48,159 bases of DNA from JAWXBT01 sp964523015. GTDB taxonomy: Bacteria > Bdellovibrionota_C > UBA2361 > J135. The position numbers were made by a program, and so were the translations under genes. Positions 8,081-17,090 of the stretch are shown here, piece by piece. The notes below the pieces were generated by a model. The model was not told where the DNA came from. It was given only the letters and a program-made list of their open reading frames with translations, and did not search any database. The stretch lies in the NCBI GenBank assembly GCA_964523015.1, contig CAZFXN010000016.1:1-48159 (forward strand), in the 5' to 3' direction. Position 1 is the stretch's first letter. Each line of letters begins with the position of its first letter.

Positions 8081-10726
8081 ATGAAGAAACTTTTAATTAT
8101 AATCTTGATCTTTTTATTCCTTTTAGTTGGTGCCGGCTTATTTTTAATTTGGAATGGTGATGCTTTAGTAGAAAGGTATCGGCCTGAGATTGAAGCTCTA
8201 GCAAGTGAATCCCTTGGAAGATCGGTCACCTTTGAAAAAGCAACTTTCAGTATTTTTCCTAAAGCTAAGATATCACTTAGTGAAATTAAGATATCAAAAA
8301 AAGATCCAGGAGACCCCTCAGCCACGTTGGATGGTATTGATCTAGTAGTGAAAATTTTACCTTTAATTCAAAAAGAATTTGATATTACCTATCTTGTTTT
8401 AAAGAAACCAAAGATAGTAATTCCAAAAGAGAAAAATAACGTAGAGAAGAATCCTAATGGAGAACGTTCTGCATTTAGAGGATTAAAAAGCAAAGAAAAA
8501 GTTTTTATAGCTGAACTAAAATCTGAAATAAAACCAGATCCGAAATCTCAAAAAACTATGGCAAGGTTGGCCGATGCACCTACAGCATTGACTGTACGGA
8601 TCGAGGGTGTTCGCATCTTAGAGGGGGAGATCCTATTAGAAACCGATAAGGGAGCTCCAACTATTCTTGCTAGCAATCTAAATCTAGATGCCGCAATTAA
8701 CTTAGATGGAAGTTTGTTAAGTATTTCAAACCTAAATGGAAAAACAAAAATTCTAGGATTGCAAGATATTACCGTCTCATCAGATAAATTATCGTACTCT
8801 CTTGATACACTTGATTTAGATATTAAAGCCGCCGAAATTTCTACCCAAGGGGGAGTTGTTAATGTCAGTACGAATCTAAATTTTCAACGCAAAGATGGGT
8901 TGTTAAAATTTAACACCGAAGGATTTGATCTTAGCTCTTTACCAACTTTTTTACTTCATACAAAAGATTTTACTATTACATCCCCAGGCAAAGTGACCAC
9001 AAAAGCTTCAATTAAGCTTAATCCTGGGTTTGTGCCGCAAGGCAGTGGAGATATCTCTCTTACTGGACTTTTTGCTAAAGGGTATGAGTTAGATCTCGGT
9101 CCAGTTGAGGGGCGAGCTAATTTTAATTCAGAGAATCAAAGAATCAAACTAGAAGAGGTGACCGTAGGGTTGCCAAAAGAAAAAGCCGCGGTAACGATAA
9201 GTGGTGATATTTTAATTCAGGAAAAAAGAGCTGATTTAAAAATCAAGACAAAGCAGATTGAGTTATCAACTATTGAGAGCGCACTTAAAAAGTTTGCGCC
9301 TGAACTAAATAAATATGCCCTAAGTGGAGAGATCACAAGTGATCTTAACTCAGTCATTAATTTTGCCTCAGGGGTACAGCAGCTAAATGGCTCAGTTGCT
9401 ATATCAAAAGGAAAAGCAGTTTATGAACATGTTCAACTTTCGGATGCAAAAGGGACGCTCAATATTAAGATGTCTCCTAGTGAAATTAAGTTAACAAGTG
9501 ATCGATTTGTAGCTCGGGTAAATAATAATCAAGAATTTATTATCTCTGGATTATCTACAGATATCTCATCTGGCCGTACTAAATTTCAGGTCCAAAATGA
9601 TGGTGTAGAGATAGGGGCACTTCTTTTGTTAGTAGAGCCGTTCTTAAAAGAAACAGTAGCACCGCTTAAGCAGTATGAGATGAAAGGACTTCTCACTCCA
9701 GATCTATCGGTCTCCATGACATCTTTTAAAAGCCAACCTGAAATATCAGGAGATTTAAAAATTACCTCCTTTGCTGGTAAATTTGATAATTATAAAATCT
9801 CATTTCCTGTTGCTGCCCTTAAGCTTACTAAGGACGAGAGAGGCGCACAGCTTGTTAAGCTAGGTTCACTTCCTATTTTAATAAATGATCACGAAGTAAA
9901 TTTACAAACCGATATTATCTTAACTGAAGAGGCCACTTATCTTAGAGGATTCGAAGGATCTGGATTTGGAGGCTCGTTTAATGGCTCTCTTAAATTATCA
10001 AAATTACAGCCAGGCCAACTATCAACCAGATTTAATGCATCCGGACTATCGCTCTCACAAATTCTATCTCTATGGGATAAAGAGAGTAGTTATAAACTCT
10101 CTGGTAAGCTTAAAAGTGTAGCCATTGATGTTAATGGGAAATTGGGGGCTAATTTGTTTGATACTCTTTCTGGCACTGCAAATCTTGAGTTAGTCGAAGG
10201 TCTCATTAAGGATCTAAATGTTGCGAGAGAGGTTTTAACGAAAATTGAAGGACTACCATTTCTGGCTGGATCTTTAATTTCAAAAGTTCCGCCAGAATTT
10301 AATAAATACCTAGAACCAAATGATACAAGAATACATTCTATGAATGCAGCTCTTACTTTCGATGGCGGTAGAGCAGTGACAAAAGATTCGATCTTAGTAA
10401 GTGATCTTTTTAGCTCTCGTGCTAATGGAGTCTTTTTATCTAATTCCACCATGAAGGTTGATAGTGTTATATTTTTTGAGAAAGAGTTCTCCCTTGCTCT
10501 GGCAAATAAGATTAGAGAGCTTGCAGTTCTCCTAAATCGAGACGGTATTTTAGCTGTTCCTGTAGAAGTAAAAGGAAAAATACCCGATGTAAAAGTCCTT
10601 CCTGATATATCCCAGCTCCTTAAAATCTCTGCCACAAGAGCGGTTGAACAGGAAGCAGGAAAGTTTATAGGGAATATACTTGGATTAGATAGAAATGATA
10701 GAAATAAGGAAAAACAAGCCAAATAG
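8081..10726 (+). CDS. AsmA-family protein (large periplasmic bridge-like protein)
   Basis: An 881-residue protein with one N-terminal membrane anchor (residues 2-24), followed by the AsmA-family opening: EIEALASESLGRSVTFEKATFSI, then SLSEIKI and repeated beta strands. The C-terminal part (SGTANLELVEGLIKDLNV and later) matches the AsmA_2-like end. AsmA/TamB/YhdP-type proteins span the periplasm and are linked to phospholipid transport and outer-membrane homeostasis. The exact substrate cannot be inferred. It is transcribed away from the ackA operon and followed by a 305-base gap before the HU gene. A long antisense open frame at its 3' end is taken to be a shadow. Confidence 0.85.
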   Translation: MKKLLIIILIFLFLLVGAGLFLIWNGDALVERYRPEIEALASESLGRSVTFEKATFSIFPKAKISLSEIKISKKDPGDPSATLDGIDLVVKILPLIQKEFDITYLVLKKPKIVIPKEKNNVEKNPNGERSAFRGLKSKEKVFIAELKSEIKPDPKSQKTMARLADAPTALTVRIEGVRILEGEILLETDKGAPTILASNLNLDAAINLDGSLLSISNLNGKTKILGLQDITVSSDKLSYSLDTLDLDIKAAEISTQGGVVNVSTNLNFQRKDGLLKFNTEGFDLSSLPTFLLHTKDFTITSPGKVTTKASIKLNPGFVPQGSGDISLTGLFAKGYELDLGPVEGRANFNSENQRIKLEEVTVGLPKEKAAVTISGDILIQEKRADLKIKTKQIELSTIESALKKFAPELNKYALSGEITSDLNSVINFASGVQQLNGSVAISKGKAVYEHVQLSDAKGTLNIKMSPSEIKLTSDRFVARVNNNQEFIISGLSTDISSGRTKFQVQNDGVEIGALLLLVEPFLKETVAPLKQYEMKGLLTPDLSVSMTSFKSQPEISGDLKITSFAGKFDNYKISFPVAALKLTKDERGAQLVKLGSLPILINDHEVNLQTDIILTEEATYLRGFEGSGFGGSFNGSLKLSKLQPGQLSTRFNASGLSLSQILSLWDKESSYKLSGKLKSVAIDVNGKLGANLFDTLSGTANLELVEGLIKDLNVAREVLTKIEGLPFLAGSLISKVPPEFNKYLEPNDTRIHSMNAALTFDGGRAVTKDSILVSDLFSSRANGVFLSNSTMKVDSVIFFEKEFSLALANKIRELAVLLNRDGILAVPVEVKGKIPDVKVLPDISQLLKISATRAVEQEAGKFIGNILGLDRNDRNKEKQAK

Positions 10727-11031
10727 TGTATTCCCAAGTCGTCATATAATAGTTTAAGTTAAATCAGCTAGTTATGGGATTTAATAAGAACTTTATTCAC
10801 TTTTCTTAATGATTTAAGTAAAGTATATTAATTTTCGTAACTTTTTTGTGTAATTTAGCATCGTTATAGATGTCCATCACTGTTACAATTAAGTACGTAC
10901 GGTGGCATGCAGAGTTGATGATATCTGTATAAAGGCGTGATTTTGCTATACAGATTTTCCTTAATTTGTTTATGTTAGCTAAGGTTTTTTTTGAAATAGA
11001 TCGATTAACTAAATAACTAGTAAGGGGTGCC
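10727..11031. other. Intergenic leader region before the HU/IHF gene
   Basis: This AT-rich stretch of 305 bases has no open frame of note. The only structured part is the inverted repeat at 10923-10955, listed separately. Several TA-rich hexamers occur, but no -35/-10 pair with good spacing stands out. It is presumably the promoter and leader of the HU-like gene. Confidence 0.4.
10923..10955. promoter_or_regulatory. 9-bp inverted repeat upstream of the HU/IHF gene
   Basis: ATCTGTATA (10923-10931) and TATACAGAT (10947-10955) are perfect inverted repeats separated by 15 bases, about 75 bases before the GTG start of the HU-like gene. It could be an operator half-site pair or a leader hairpin. 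There is no T-run after it, so a terminator is unlikely. Confidence 0.4.
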
Positions 11032-11343
11032 GTGAATAAGTCAGAACTAATAGAACAGTTATCTCAGAGAACCGGCGTCAGTCTTCATCAATCAGAGGAG
11101 ATAGTCACTCTGGTGATAAGTAAGATGAGAGACACTATGGCGAAAGGCGGACGAATTGAAATTCGTGGGTTCGGGTCCTTTGTGGTTAAGGAGTATGAAG
11201 CTTATCAGGGACGTAATCCTAAGACCGGAGAAACGATCTCTGTGCCACCTAAGAAATTACCATTTTTTAAGGTTGGAAAAGAGCTTAAAGAAAGAATTGA
11301 TGTTGATACTCCAGGGGCACAGGCTGCACCGTCCCGTATGTAG
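11032..11343 (+). CDS. HU/IHF-family DNA-binding protein
   Basis: A 103-residue histone-like protein. It opens VNKSELIEQLSQRTGVS (dimerising helices) and carries the beta-arm signature GRIEIRGFGSFVVKEYEAYQGRNPKTGE at about residues 42-69, with the intercalating Pro region in RNPKTGE. FKVGKELKERI closes the fold. The arm sequence resembles IHF-beta/HU types, and which of the two cannot be decided. The GTG start at 11032 is supported by AAGGGG seven bases upstream. A short acidic/Pro-Ala tail follows the conserved core. Two small unknown genes follow on the same strand. Confidence 0.93.
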   Translation: MNKSELIEQLSQRTGVSLHQSEEIVTLVISKMRDTMAKGGRIEIRGFGSFVVKEYEAYQGRNPKTGETISVPPKKLPFFKVGKELKERIDVDTPGAQAAPSRM

Positions 11344-11379
11344 TTGAAATTTTATCCTTTATGCAATTAGGGGAACACT

Positions 11380-11787
11380 TTGAATCCGATAGATTGGCTA
11401 AACGAGCTTGATGAGACACTTGCTAGTGGGCGTCAGGTTTTAGCTTCTCCTGCTGCTGTTGAAAAGGAATGGGTTATCGGTAAGCCGATTGAGCAGTTAA
11501 GAACAATTGCTCAGCGTGTTGCAGATTCAAAGAAAGCACCAGTTAGTATTGTTAAACTGATCCCCAATTCAGAAGCGATGCCAGGTGATTTATTTTTAGT
11601 TCCTACAAAATTAATTGAACCACCTGATCATAGAGCACTTCCTCAAATAAAATGGTCTCTTATTGATACTAAGGAAGCTGCTGAGATGATGCGTGATGTA
11701 AAGTATGGGCCATCTCCATTTTTTGGTATTCAAACATTCGAGGAAATTGAACCATCTGAAGCTGCTAAAGCTCAGCTGATAGATTAG
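11380..11787 (+). CDS. Hypothetical protein (135 aa) downstream of HU
   Basis: Not recognised. It starts at TTG (11380) with AGGGG five bases before it, 36 bases after the HU gene. The protein is soluble and Pro/Glu-rich, with no signal peptide or membrane segment. It has a predicted mixed alpha/beta core, including IKWSLIDTKEAAEMMRD and FFGIQTFEEIEPSE. Codon use looks like the neighbours. Its place directly after a nucleoid protein suggests co-transcription, but no function follows from that. Confidence 0.6.
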   Translation: MNPIDWLNELDETLASGRQVLASPAAVEKEWVIGKPIEQLRTIAQRVADSKKAPVSIVKLIPNSEAMPGDLFLVPTKLIEPPDHRALPQIKWSLIDTKEAAEMMRDVKYGPSPFFGIQTFEEIEPSEAAKAQLID

Positions 11788-11831
11788 TAGTTGTAAATAA
11801 ATTTTATCATTAATTAATAACGAATTATATA

Positions 11832-12116
11832 ATGACAACAGAATCAGTTGATACACTTCCTATCCTACTTAAAGTTGATAGCTTAATTGAATCTCGGTAC
11901 TCTAATAATGAGCGACCTTTATCCTGGGATAATCGAAAAAGTGGAGTAGATGTAATTCTTACTCCCGATGGGAAAAAACTAAAACTTCAAAGTGATGGCG
12001 GACAATCTCCCCCAAAGCGTGGGTGGAGCTTACTGCTCACTAATGGTGATCCAAAAAATGGATATGCCTGGACTCTTTATTCTATGCCTAAGTCATCAGC
12101 TGACAAGATCAATTAG
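11832..12116 (+). CDS. Hypothetical protein (94 aa)
   Basis: Not recognised. A small soluble protein with the stretch SGVDVILTPDGKKLKLQSDGG and a Trp-containing C-terminal part (GWSLLLTNGD, GYAWTLYSM). No signal peptide, membrane segment or metal motif is seen. It lies 44 bases after the preceding small gene on the same strand and has no obvious Shine-Dalgarno. The opposite strand also has only short frames here. It is kept because of its position in the apparent HU transcription unit and balanced composition. Confidence 0.5.
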   Translation: MTTESVDTLPILLKVDSLIESRYSNNERPLSWDNRKSGVDVILTPDGKKLKLQSDGGQSPPKRGWSLLLTNGDPKNGYAWTLYSMPKSSADKIN

Positions 12117-12157
12117 CCAGTAGTCTCTTTTTAGATCCTTGTCCTTCCGGCTTTCTG

Positions 12158-13576
12158 TTACGGATTGACCTGGTTGCAATATTCCGCATCTTTGAGTAGG
12201 GAAAACAGAAAGGAATCATAATTTTTTTTAGTTATTACTTGAAGACCTAGGGGTATTTTCCCTTTACCTGCAGAACTACTAAGTTCAGTTGGAAATGAAA
12301 GAGCGGGCAGCCCAAGTACATTTGCAAATCTGGCAAAGTGAAACAGTTCATGAATGGCCCTATCCTGGCCAGAAATAGTGACTGTACTCTCTGTATGCTT
12401 AAGGGTGGATGTCGCTGCAACAGGAGAGAGTATAAAATCACATTCATTAAACAGCAGATCCACATCCCGTTTAATTTTTTCCCAGCCATACATTCCCTCA
12501 AGGAGGCTATCTATAGTAAGCGGCGGCATCAGTGTATTTACCTGCTCTCTTAATTTGGCGATGGTTGGGCTCTCTAGTGACGGATCTCGAGATATTCCTA
12601 TCTTACTTCTTATGAGGTCTTCTTGGACTAATCCAGCGTGTCCAGCTAAGAGATAAAAGATCGGAATTGCCGCATCAAAAAGGGGATGGTTTACCTCTTT
12701 ACCTTTGTACCCTAAGGCTTCAAAACGAGAGATGCTGCTTTTTAGTGTTGATAAGATCTCATCATTACATGGTACTCCCGCAATATTTGTACAATAGATG
12801 AATTTTTTAGTTCGATTATTTGATTCGATCTCTCGCTTTGGTGCTGCATTGGAACTTTCTAAGAGGACTTCAAATAAGAGTTCTAGATCGTCAAGGGATC
12901 TAGCTAGTGGGCCGAGCGATCCCATAGTCTTAAGAAATGAATTATTAATAAAAACACCTTGATTGTTTTTGATTAATCCAGGTGAAGGTAAAAGTCCAAA
13001 TACTCCACAAAAATTCGCTGGCACTCTTAGCGATCCTCCACTATCTCCGCCAATGCCTAGATCTACACATCCAGATGCTACGGCAGCAGCATCCCCGCCA
13101 GTAGATCCTCCTGAAGTAAATTCGAGATCCCATGGGTTGTTGGTTCGTCCGTAAAGAGAATTCTCTGTAAAGTTACTTTTTCCATATTCAGGTTGGTTTC
13201 CTTTGCCAAGACAAACCGCACCCTCGTTTATTAAAAGAGTGATGATATCCTCAGTAAATGGAGCACTCGAAACAAGAGTTTGTTTTGACCCCTCAGATGC
13301 GGGCATTCCTTTAACATAGAAATGATCTTTAGCTGAGAATGTAAGGCCGTGTAGTCGACCTCGTGATTGTCCTTTCAGCTGAGTAATCTTTGTTAGTGAG
13401 GCAGCCATTGCCACGCTCTCTACACGTTCAATATAAGTAAGAGCATTTATTGAGGGGTTAACTAAATCAATTTGTTTTAAGCAATTTGAGATGTTCTCAG
13501 TTGGGGTTAAGGATTTTTGATCAATCAGCTTCAGTTTCTCCCTAGCAGAGATTAATGGAGATATTCCTTTACTCAT
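12158..13576 (-). CDS. Amidase (amidase-signature family)
   Basis: Amidase-signature hydrolases cleave amide bonds with a Ser-cisSer-Lys triad. All three are present: Lys83 in FSAKDHF, cis-Ser158 in SGGSTGGDAAAVASG, and nucleophile Ser182 in GGDSGGSLRVPANFCG. The spacing Ser158-Ser182 is 24, as in GatA and related enzymes. The 472-residue length fits. No gatB or gatC is nearby, so this is more likely a stand-alone amidase (FAAH-like or a small-amide hydrolase) than tRNA amidotransferase subunit A, though GatA cannot be excluded. The YjeF-like gene ends 16 bases upstream on the same strand, forming a probable two-gene operon. ATG with AGGAA upstream. Confidence 0.88.
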   Translation of the reverse strand: MSKGISPLISAREKLKLIDQKSLTPTENISNCLKQIDLVNPSINALTYIERVESVAMAASLTKITQLKGQSRGRLHGLTFSAKDHFYVKGMPASEGSKQTLVSSAPFTEDIITLLINEGAVCLGKGNQPEYGKSNFTENSLYGRTNNPWDLEFTSGGSTGGDAAAVASGCVDLGIGGDSGGSLRVPANFCGVFGLLPSPGLIKNNQGVFINNSFLKTMGSLGPLARSLDDLELLFEVLLESSNAAPKREIESNNRTKKFIYCTNIAGVPCNDEILSTLKSSISRFEALGYKGKEVNHPLFDAAIPIFYLLAGHAGLVQEDLIRSKIGISRDPSLESPTIAKLREQVNTLMPPLTIDSLLEGMYGWEKIKRDVDLLFNECDFILSPVAATSTLKHTESTVTISGQDRAIHELFHFARFANVLGLPALSFPTELSSSAGKGKIPLGLQVITKKNYDSFLFSLLKDAEYCNQVNP

Positions 13577-13592
13577 AAATTGGTTCCTTAGA

Positions 13593-14327
13593 TTATTTCA
13601 TTTTTTGAGGTAAAAGTTTGATGACTGGCTGTTCAGAAAAAAGAGAACAGTTCTTTAGGCCAAGTTCTTGATAGATTGTTTGAGGAATGGAGATATCACA
13701 AAGATAGTGCCTTCCTATAAAATCATAGTATTTGATTGTTTCAGATAGGGGTATGCCTAAAGATAAAGTCGAAGCAGAGTAAATCTTAGGTTGGTTAGCA
13801 ATAGCATCTTCTGTTGGAAAGACTATTGAGTGTACTGGAATTGTTTTATCGTTAAACTCCTCTACCAGGTTGTCAAAGTAAGGATTCGCTAAACATTCCC
13901 CGCCAAATATGCCGATCATTGCGCAATGAAATTCTGAGATCTGAGAGATTGCTTCCTTCGGTGTAATAATTTGCACCCCAGTATTTTGAGCTAAGGTGAT
14001 CTCTTTTGATAGCTCAGGAGATAGTTTTTTATTGCTATCAGCTAATACAAGCTTTCCTTTTGCACCACCATTTACAAGGTGTCTTAGCGTTGCTGTTGCT
14101 ACGTATCCAGTGAGAGAGTCTGAGATTATACTTATTACAGATCCTTTGTTAGCATCATATCCTAGAGAATACCGAACTACCATGGCCATGCTAAGAGAGG
14201 TTGCTTCACTTAGGTGTGTGCTTGAGAATTCATATTCCTTTACCATACGGGTGAGGAGCTCATGGTAGGAGCTTGAATCAATGGTTGGAATTGTGATGCC
14301 AGATTCTGTTGTAAAGTAAAGAGACAT
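13593..14327 (-). CDS. YjeF N-terminal-like protein (NAD(P)HX-epimerase fold, probably degenerate)
   Basis: A 244-residue protein resembling the YjeF_N fold. It opens ITIPTIDSSSYHELLTRMVKEY; then come a SLSMAMVVRYSL helix (family E.AG..VA), a Rossmann-like ATATLRHLVNGGAKGKLVLAD and a closing YYDFIGRHYLCDISIPQTIY, which parallels the family's G...V.DIGIP end. In true epimerases the loop between strand and helix is rich in Gly/Asn (GNNGGDG). Here it reads SDSLTGYV, so catalysis is doubtful. Inference: a binding or scaffold relative (compare Edc3/AIBP-type). It is first gene of an operon with the amidase. The assignment rests on pattern recognition only. Confidence 0.5.
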   Translation of the reverse strand: MSLYFTTESGITIPTIDSSSYHELLTRMVKEYEFSSTHLSEATSLSMAMVVRYSLGYDANKGSVISIISDSLTGYVATATLRHLVNGGAKGKLVLADSNKKLSPELSKEITLAQNTGVQIITPKEAISQISEFHCAMIGIFGGECLANPYFDNLVEEFNDKTIPVHSIVFPTEDAIANQPKIYSASTLSLGIPLSETIKYYDFIGRHYLCDISIPQTIYQELGLKNCSLFSEQPVIKLLPQKMK

Positions 14328-14461
14328 ATTTGTGGTATAGTATTATTTTTTCGGCCAGACACCTTGATTTGTCATGACCTTATGTAATTAAATGGTCCCA
14401 TACTAATAAGTAAGATTATACAATATTTGGCAGGTCAGCCATCTGATTTTTTAGGAGATAT

Positions 14462-15463
14462 ATGAATAAGGAACCTGTCGTTGCCGTTGTTGGTGCAACT
14501 GGATTAGTTGGAAAAGAGATGCTGGATACTTTAGTACAGCGAGAGTTCCCATATTCAGAGATCCGTTGCCTTGCTTCAGCTCAATCTGAGGGTTCAGTTA
14601 TTGAGCTTGAGGATGACGAAGTTGAGGTAGAAGCTTTACATGACGATTCCTTTGAGGGGGTCGATATCGCATTGTTTGCTACTGATGGACCGATCTCTTC
14701 GCATTTTGTTCCGTTAGCAGCAGCCGCTGGAGCCGTAGCAATAGATAACTCTAGTTTTTTTCGGATGAAAGAGGATGTGCCTCTTATTGTACCAGAGGTA
14801 AATGCACACCTCCTTAAATCAAAACCGATGATTATTGCAAACCCGAATTGTTCGACTATTCAGTTGTGTGTGGTTTTAGATTTGATTCATAAAGCGGTAG
14901 GGCTTGAGAGGGTAGTTGTCTCTACCTATCAGTCAGTTTCTGGAGCTGGCAAAAAAGCTCTTGATGAATTATGGAATCAAAGTCTGGCTATTTTTAATCA
15001 AGGTGAATTGCCACAGGAGCATTTCTCAGCTCAGATTGCATTTAACTGTATTCCTCAGATCGATACCTTCTTGCCAACTGGATATACAAAAGAGGAAGCC
15101 AAGATTATTAATGAATCAAGAAAGATTCTTAATCTCCCAGAATTAAAAATTACAGCAACAGCTATTAGAGTACCCGTGTTTCATTCTCATGCAGAGAGTG
15201 TAAATATCCAAACTACTAAAGAGTTAACTCCGGATCAGTTTATGAAACTTGCTGAAGGAGCACCTGGAATCGAGCTATTTCCAGCTCATGACATTTACCC
15301 GATGCAGATACTTGCTGCTGGTGGTGATACTGTGCAGGTTGGCCGTGTCCGCCGAGATGAGTCAGTTCAGTATGGCTTAGATATGTGGATCGTTGCTGAT
15401 AATCTAAGGAAGGGAGCCGCTCTTAATGCTGTTCAGATAGCAGAAGAGTATATCAAAGCATAA
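14462..15463 (+). CDS. asd: Aspartate-semialdehyde dehydrogenase
   Basis: Makes L-aspartate 4-semialdehyde from aspartyl phosphate with NADPH. This is the branch point to lysine, diaminopimelate (peptidoglycan), threonine and methionine. Key parts: the Rossmann loop VGATGLVGKEML (10-21), catalytic Cys130 in NPNCSTIQ, the STYQSVSGAGKKA block (154-166), and Arg236/His243 in IRVPVFHSHAESV. The 333-residue length is usual. TTTTTTAGGAGAT gives a good Shine-Dalgarno just before the ATG. The 134-base gap to the divergent YjeF-like gene presumably holds promoters for both. Confidence 0.96.
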   Translation: MNKEPVVAVVGATGLVGKEMLDTLVQREFPYSEIRCLASAQSEGSVIELEDDEVEVEALHDDSFEGVDIALFATDGPISSHFVPLAAAAGAVAIDNSSFFRMKEDVPLIVPEVNAHLLKSKPMIIANPNCSTIQLCVVLDLIHKAVGLERVVVSTYQSVSGAGKKALDELWNQSLAIFNQGELPQEHFSAQIAFNCIPQIDTFLPTGYTKEEAKIINESRKILNLPELKITATAIRVPVFHSHAESVNIQTTKELTPDQFMKLAEGAPGIELFPAHDIYPMQILAAGGDTVQVGRVRRDESVQYGLDMWIVADNLRKGAALNAVQIAEEYIKA

Positions 15464-15501
15464 TAGGTTGAAGTTATAATTATATCCTCTGATAGTAATT
15501 T

Positions 15502-16260
15502 GTGCCGAACATTCGTCTTACAATTGAATATGATGGCCAACACTTCCATGGTTGGCAAAAACAGATTGGGGTAAGGACAATTCAAGAGGAGCTGCATAAA
15601 ACCCTTGAGTTAGTTTTACGCCAAAAAATTGCCCATGTTCAGTCTAGTGGCAGAACAGATGAAGGAGTCCATGCTAGGCAACAGGTAGTAAACTTTTTTA
15701 CTGAGGGGCCAGTTGATTTAAATAGGCTGAGGCTCTCTGTTAGTAGTATTCATAAGGGAGAACTTTCTGTACTTAAAGCTGACATAGCTCCTGATGATTT
15801 TCATTCTCTTAGGTCAGCCAAAGGAAAATTATATAGATATATTATTTATCATTCTGATGTGCCACCTGTATTAGATAAAGGTCGTGTTTGGCTTGTTCAT
15901 AGAGATCTTGATATTGAAAGAATGAAACTAGAAGCCAAGGATCTGATTGGGAGACATGATTTTAAAAGTTTTCAGGGATCTCGATCTAAAGTAAATAGTA
16001 CTTACAAAACAATATTTAGTAGTGAAATAATATCAAATCCTCCATACATTTATTATCAAGTAAGAGGCTCCGGATTTTTAAAGCACATGGTTAGAAATAT
16101 TGTTGGAACACTTGTTGAACTTGGATCTAAAGATGGACGGTGTATACCCATTAAGGATCTGTTGATGGAGAGAGATCGTTCAAAGGCCGGTCCTACTGCC
16201 CCGTCGTGGGGATTGTGTTTAGAAAAAGTTTACTACACAGATCCCACAAGTGATATGTAA
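15502..16260 (+). CDS. truA: tRNA pseudouridine(38-40) synthase TruA
   Basis: Isomerises uridines 38-40 in tRNA anticodon arms. GTG start; opens IRLTIEYDGQHFHGWQKQ. Catalytic Asp53 sits in SSGRTDEGVHARQQ, and the C-terminal FLKHMVRNIVGTLVELG and RSKAGPTAPSWGLCL blocks are standard. The 252-residue length is typical. It lies 38 bases after asd on the same strand. Its last 68 bases overlap the end of the convergent M50-like gene, so the two transcripts would be complementary at their 3' ends. Confidence 0.95.
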   Translation: MPNIRLTIEYDGQHFHGWQKQIGVRTIQEELHKTLELVLRQKIAHVQSSGRTDEGVHARQQVVNFFTEGPVDLNRLRLSVSSIHKGELSVLKADIAPDDFHSLRSAKGKLYRYIIYHSDVPPVLDKGRVWLVHRDLDIERMKLEAKDLIGRHDFKSFQGSRSKVNSTYKTIFSSEIISNPPYIYYQVRGSGFLKHMVRNIVGTLVELGSKDGRCIPIKDLLMERDRSKAGPTAPSWGLCLEKVYYTDPTSDM

Positions 16261-16888
16261 TTTCTGAAAACCCATTCAGCCCTGATATTGCCCAGGCTAA
16301 GACAAGAGCAGTTGTTAGTGCGTTCATTAATATAACGTATAGTATAGCAACTGAGGATCCTCCCCTAATATTTGATAGATCTGATTGATGGGGGCCCAGA
16401 TCTTTAAATCCGGTATATAAATCAATCGCAAAAACAGCTCCTAATAGAAGTCGTATACCTTCATATGATATAGCTTTAGTTAGTCCAAAAAGTGCAACAG
16501 GTACTGTTAGTAAGGGAAACCAATATGGGGCAAGAGCAATAAAAGCATTTAGATGAGCAGTTTTTTTTGTGTATGAATATTCGTAGGCTCCACCACCGCC
16601 ATCTATAGTCAGCTTTTTCCATTTGTTGCCAGCCAAAGAGGCGACAATTGCATGTTTTACCTCATGCATAAAAACATAGAGTTTTCCTATAATAATAGGA
16701 GAGATTAAAAACCCGATTGTCATGCCGATCAATAGCCACCATAGGCCAGACATTTCCTTGGTTTTTATAAGATATAGAATTCCTAAAAGCGCACCAGTAA
16801 CTATCAAAAAAAGAGCTGGGATTGAGAGAAAAAAAGCTAATCCTCCAACTTTGCCTCCAACTTTGTCGTTGGTTGGTTTCCTGTTCAT
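16193..16888 (-). CDS. M50-like (site-2-protease-type) membrane metallopeptidase
   Basis: A 231-residue integral membrane protein with about five to six hydrophobic segments (near 17-42, 48-73, 113-135, 141-156 and 183-205). The HEVKH motif (residues 75-79, HExxH) sits at the end of a membrane helix, as in M50 proteases. DLYTGFKDLGPHQSDL (about 154-169) may hold the third zinc ligand. Such peptidases cleave substrates within the membrane; some small M50B-like proteins have unknown targets. It overlaps truA convergently by 68 bases. ATG start. The zinc chemistry looks intact. Confidence 0.72.
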   Translation of the reverse strand: MNRKPTNDKVGGKVGGLAFFLSIPALFLIVTGALLGILYLIKTKEMSGLWWLLIGMTIGFLISPIIIGKLYVFMHEVKHAIVASLAGNKWKKLTIDGGGGAYEYSYTKKTAHLNAFIALAPYWFPLLTVPVALFGLTKAISYEGIRLLLGAVFAIDLYTGFKDLGPHQSDLSNIRGGSSVAILYVILMNALTTALVLAWAISGLNGFSEITYHLWDLCSKLFLNTIPTTGQ

Positions 16889-16922
16889 AGGCGGAGAATA
16901 GCTTGTATGCTAGTGGTTGTAA

Positions 16923-17090
16923 CTATCTTTTACTTTCTTTTCCGACAATTGCTTTAGCGATGTGTGTGCTTTTGATATTGTAAGCTCCAGATGAAATTTT
17001 GTATTTAAGCGCATCTATTTTATTATGTCTTACATGCGTAAGATCCCTTTCCAGCATTGCGCATAGTTCTTTTGGGTTTATTGTGTGCAT
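16923..17090 (-). CDS. Short FlgM-like protein (anti-sigma-28 family)
   Basis: The 55-residue product from ATG 17090 contains RHNKIDALKYKISSGAYNIK followed by STHIAKAIVGK. This matches the FlgM C-terminal pattern (K(V/I)..L...I..G.Y.(V/I)....IA..(I/L)), the part that binds and inhibits flagellar sigma-28. The start at 17090 is decided by an AGGAG seven bases upstream. A TTG at 17132 would add 14 residues with a weaker site. No flagellar genes are in the window, so it is an isolated copy. It lies just downstream of the M50-like gene's start (34 bases, same strand). FlgM proteins are usually 70-100 residues, so the N-terminal half is short. Confidence 0.6.
   Translation of the reverse strand: MHTINPKELCAMLERDLTHVRHNKIDALKYKISSGAYNIKSTHIAKAIVGKESKR

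Noticed and set aside
10090..10737. 215-residue open frame antisense to the end of the AsmA-family gene
   Set aside because: The sense frame matches AsmA throughout; the antisense product has no domain and is Ser/Arg-biased as shadows are.
12158..13576. Calling the amidase gatA
   Set aside because: No gatB/gatC nearby, and the triad is shared by the whole amidase-signature family.
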